Source of the DNA: Rivibacter subsaxonicus
GTDB lineage: Bacteria; Pseudomonadota; Gammaproteobacteria; Burkholderiales; Burkholderiaceae_C
DNA length: 64,000 bases
Direction of reading: 5' to 3'
NCBI RefSeq assembly: GCF_004217215.1
Contig: NZ_SHKP01000004.1
Coordinates: forward strand, 404,829 to 468,828
A model generated the notes under the pieces. That model was not told the DNA's origin, ran no database searches, and saw only the letters and a list, made by a program, of their open reading frames with translations. A program made the translations under genes and the position numbers. Each line of letters opens with the position of its first letter. Positions within the stretch are counted from its first letter, which is position 1. This document shows positions 62,978 to 64,000 of this stretch, in pieces.

Positions 62978-64000
62978 ATGAGTGCCACGACCGTCCACCC
63001 CGTCGACGAGATCCTGCCCGCCCCGCGCCTGGCGGCCCTCGGCCTGCAGCATGTGCTGGTGATGTACGCCGGCGCGGTGGCGGTGCCGCTGATCATCGGT
63101 CGCGCGCTCAAGCTCAGCCCCGAGCAGGTGGCGCTGCTGATCTCGGCCGACCTGTTCTGCTGCGGCATCGTCACGCTGATCCAGTCGCTCGGCTTCACCC
63201 AGTGGTTCGGCATCCGGCTGCCGGTGATGATGGGCGTGACCTTCGCCGCGGTCGGACCGCTGGTGGCGATGGCCAACGCCAACCCCGGCACCGCCGGCGC
63301 GCAGGCGATCTTCGGCGCGATCATCGGCGCCGGCGTCATCTCGATCCTGATCGCGCCGCTGATGGGGCGCCTGCTGCGCTTCTTTCCGCCGGTCGTGACC
63401 GGCACCATCATCTCCGTCATCGGCATCAGCCTGATGCGCGTGGGCATCGGCTGGGCGATGGGCGGGCCGGCCAACCTGGCCCAGTTCACCGACGTGCCCA
63501 AGCTGGTGATCATGGTCGACCGCGCCAAGGCCGAGGCCGCGGCGCAGGCCGGCGCCGCCGCGGTGCTGGGGGCGGCCACCGGCGGTGGCGCTTCGGCGGC
63601 CAACACGACGCCATCGACCGCGCCGTCTTCGGTGCAGACGCCGGCCCAGGCCGCCTCGGCGCTGATGCCGCAGGTCGCGGCCGCCACCTCGGCCGCCAAT
63701 GCCGCGGCCGCCTCGCCGCTCGGGGCGCCGGTCGTCAGCAAGCTGCCCGGTCCGCTGCCGCAGACCAACAACCCGGGCTACGGCGCGCTCGACAATCTCT
63801 CGGTCGCCGCCTTCGTGCTCGGCGTGATCCTGCTGATCGCGCGCTTCGGGCGCGGCTTCATCGCCAACATCTCGGTGCTGATCGGCATCGTCGCCGGCTG
63901 CGCGCTGGCGGCCGCGCTCGGCAAGATGAGCTTCGAGAAGGTCGCCAAGGCCGGCTGGTTCGACGTGGTGACGCCCTTCGCCTTCGGCATGCCGACCTTC
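62978..64000 (+). CDS. NCS2-family urate/xanthine permease, cut by window edge
   Basis: 341 codons, open at the right edge. The N-terminus PRLAALGLQHVLVMYAGAVAVPLIIG is the nucleobase-cation symporter 2 signature, with TLIQSLGFTQWFGIRLPVMMGVTF after it. An Ala/Pro/Ser-rich hydrophilic stretch (about residues 182-265; AEAAAQAGAAAVLGAATGGG at its start) interrupts the helices where homologues have a short loop. Neighbours puuD and uraH suggest urate, possibly xanthine, as the substrate. AGGAGACGAC precedes the ATG; it is 19 bp after puuD. Confidence 0.92.
   Translation, partial: MSATTVHPVDEILPAPRLAALGLQHVLVMYAGAVAVPLIIGRALKLSPEQVALLISADLFCCGIVTLIQSLGFTQWFGIRLPVMMGVTFAAVGPLVAMANANPGTAGAQAIFGAIIGAGVISILIAPLMGRLLRFFPPVVTGTIISVIGISLMRVGIGWAMGGPANLAQFTDVPKLVIMVDRAKAEAAAQAGAAAVLGAATGGGASAANTTPSTAPSSVQTPAQAASALMPQVAAATSAANAAAASPLGAPVVSKLPGPLPQTNNPGYGALDNLSVAAFVLGVILLIARFGRGFIANISVLIGIVAGCALAAALGKMSFEKVAKAGWFDVVTPFAFGMPTF

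Overview
The window is GC-rich DNA (roughly 70 % by eye) with tightly packed genes and frequent ATGA/GTGA start-stop overlaps. Gene order points to a betaproteobacterium of the order Burkholderiales, perhaps the Rubrivivax/Leptothrix/Methylibium group. The evidence is the yqgE-ruvX-pyrR-pyrB-pyrC' block, the gpmA-rhodanese-grxC-secB-gpsA block, the divergent rne/rluC pair and a red-type (form IC) RuBisCO operon. The genus is an inference. I found no rRNA, tRNA or CRISPR array.

Layout. (1) 1-2.4 kb: the 5' part of a TonB-dependent siderophore receptor leaving the left edge, coupled to a small membrane protein and preceded by a Fur-like box; then an EthD-like protein, a DUF1697 protein and a glycine-zipper lipoprotein. 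(2) 2.6-9.3 kb: RNA and housekeeping genes (rne, rluC, a HAD phosphatase, a Rieske protein, an S49 peptidase). (3) 9.3-17 kb: a complete cbb module, with the LysR regulator cbbR divergent from cbbLSXFPZY, giving RuBisCO, its activase, FBPase, PRK, phosphoglycolate phosphatase and xylulose-bisphosphate phosphatase. (4) 17-23.8 kb: iron uptake (PepSY membrane protein, a second copy of the small membrane protein, a complete TonB receptor, feoA, feoB and a Cys-rich FeoB-associated protein). (5) 23.8-38 kb: urea use. Urease genes lie on the minus strand (ureA, a 54-residue His-rich membrane protein, ureB, ureC, then ureE, ureF, ureG), interrupted by an AbrB-Doc toxin-antitoxin pair, a hydrolase, an outer-membrane barrel and an exported intradiol-dioxygenase-like lipoprotein. 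The urea ABC transporter urtABCDE runs divergently from a sigma-54-type promoter. A vapBC pair follows. ureD is 17 kb away at 48-49 kb. (6) 38.7-51.9 kb: photolyase, pyrimidine genes, plsC, gpmA, rhodanese, grxC, secB, gpsA, ureD, a GlxA-type regulator and a TTC38-like TPR protein. (7) 51.9-64 kb: purine degradation. One minus-strand operon holds puuE, a uraD-allC fusion, an unusual M20 hydrolase, an NMT1-type ABC transporter and an M28 peptidase. A GntR regulator sits divergent from uraH, puuD and a urate/xanthine-type permease that runs off the right edge.

How the parts fit: urate is imported and converted by PuuD, UraH, UraD, PuuE (allantoinase) and AllC toward ureidoglycolate. Urea made beyond these steps, or imported by UrtABCDE, is split by urease to ammonia and CO2. 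The window therefore joins nitrogen scavenging to CO2 fixation and iron supply. The most notable items are the His-rich mini-protein between ureA and ureB, an M20 protein lacking several metal ligands, twin GTATAC operators for the GntR regulator, terminal-inverted-repeat elements beside gntR and between urtB and urtC, and a urate permease with a long Ala-rich insertion.
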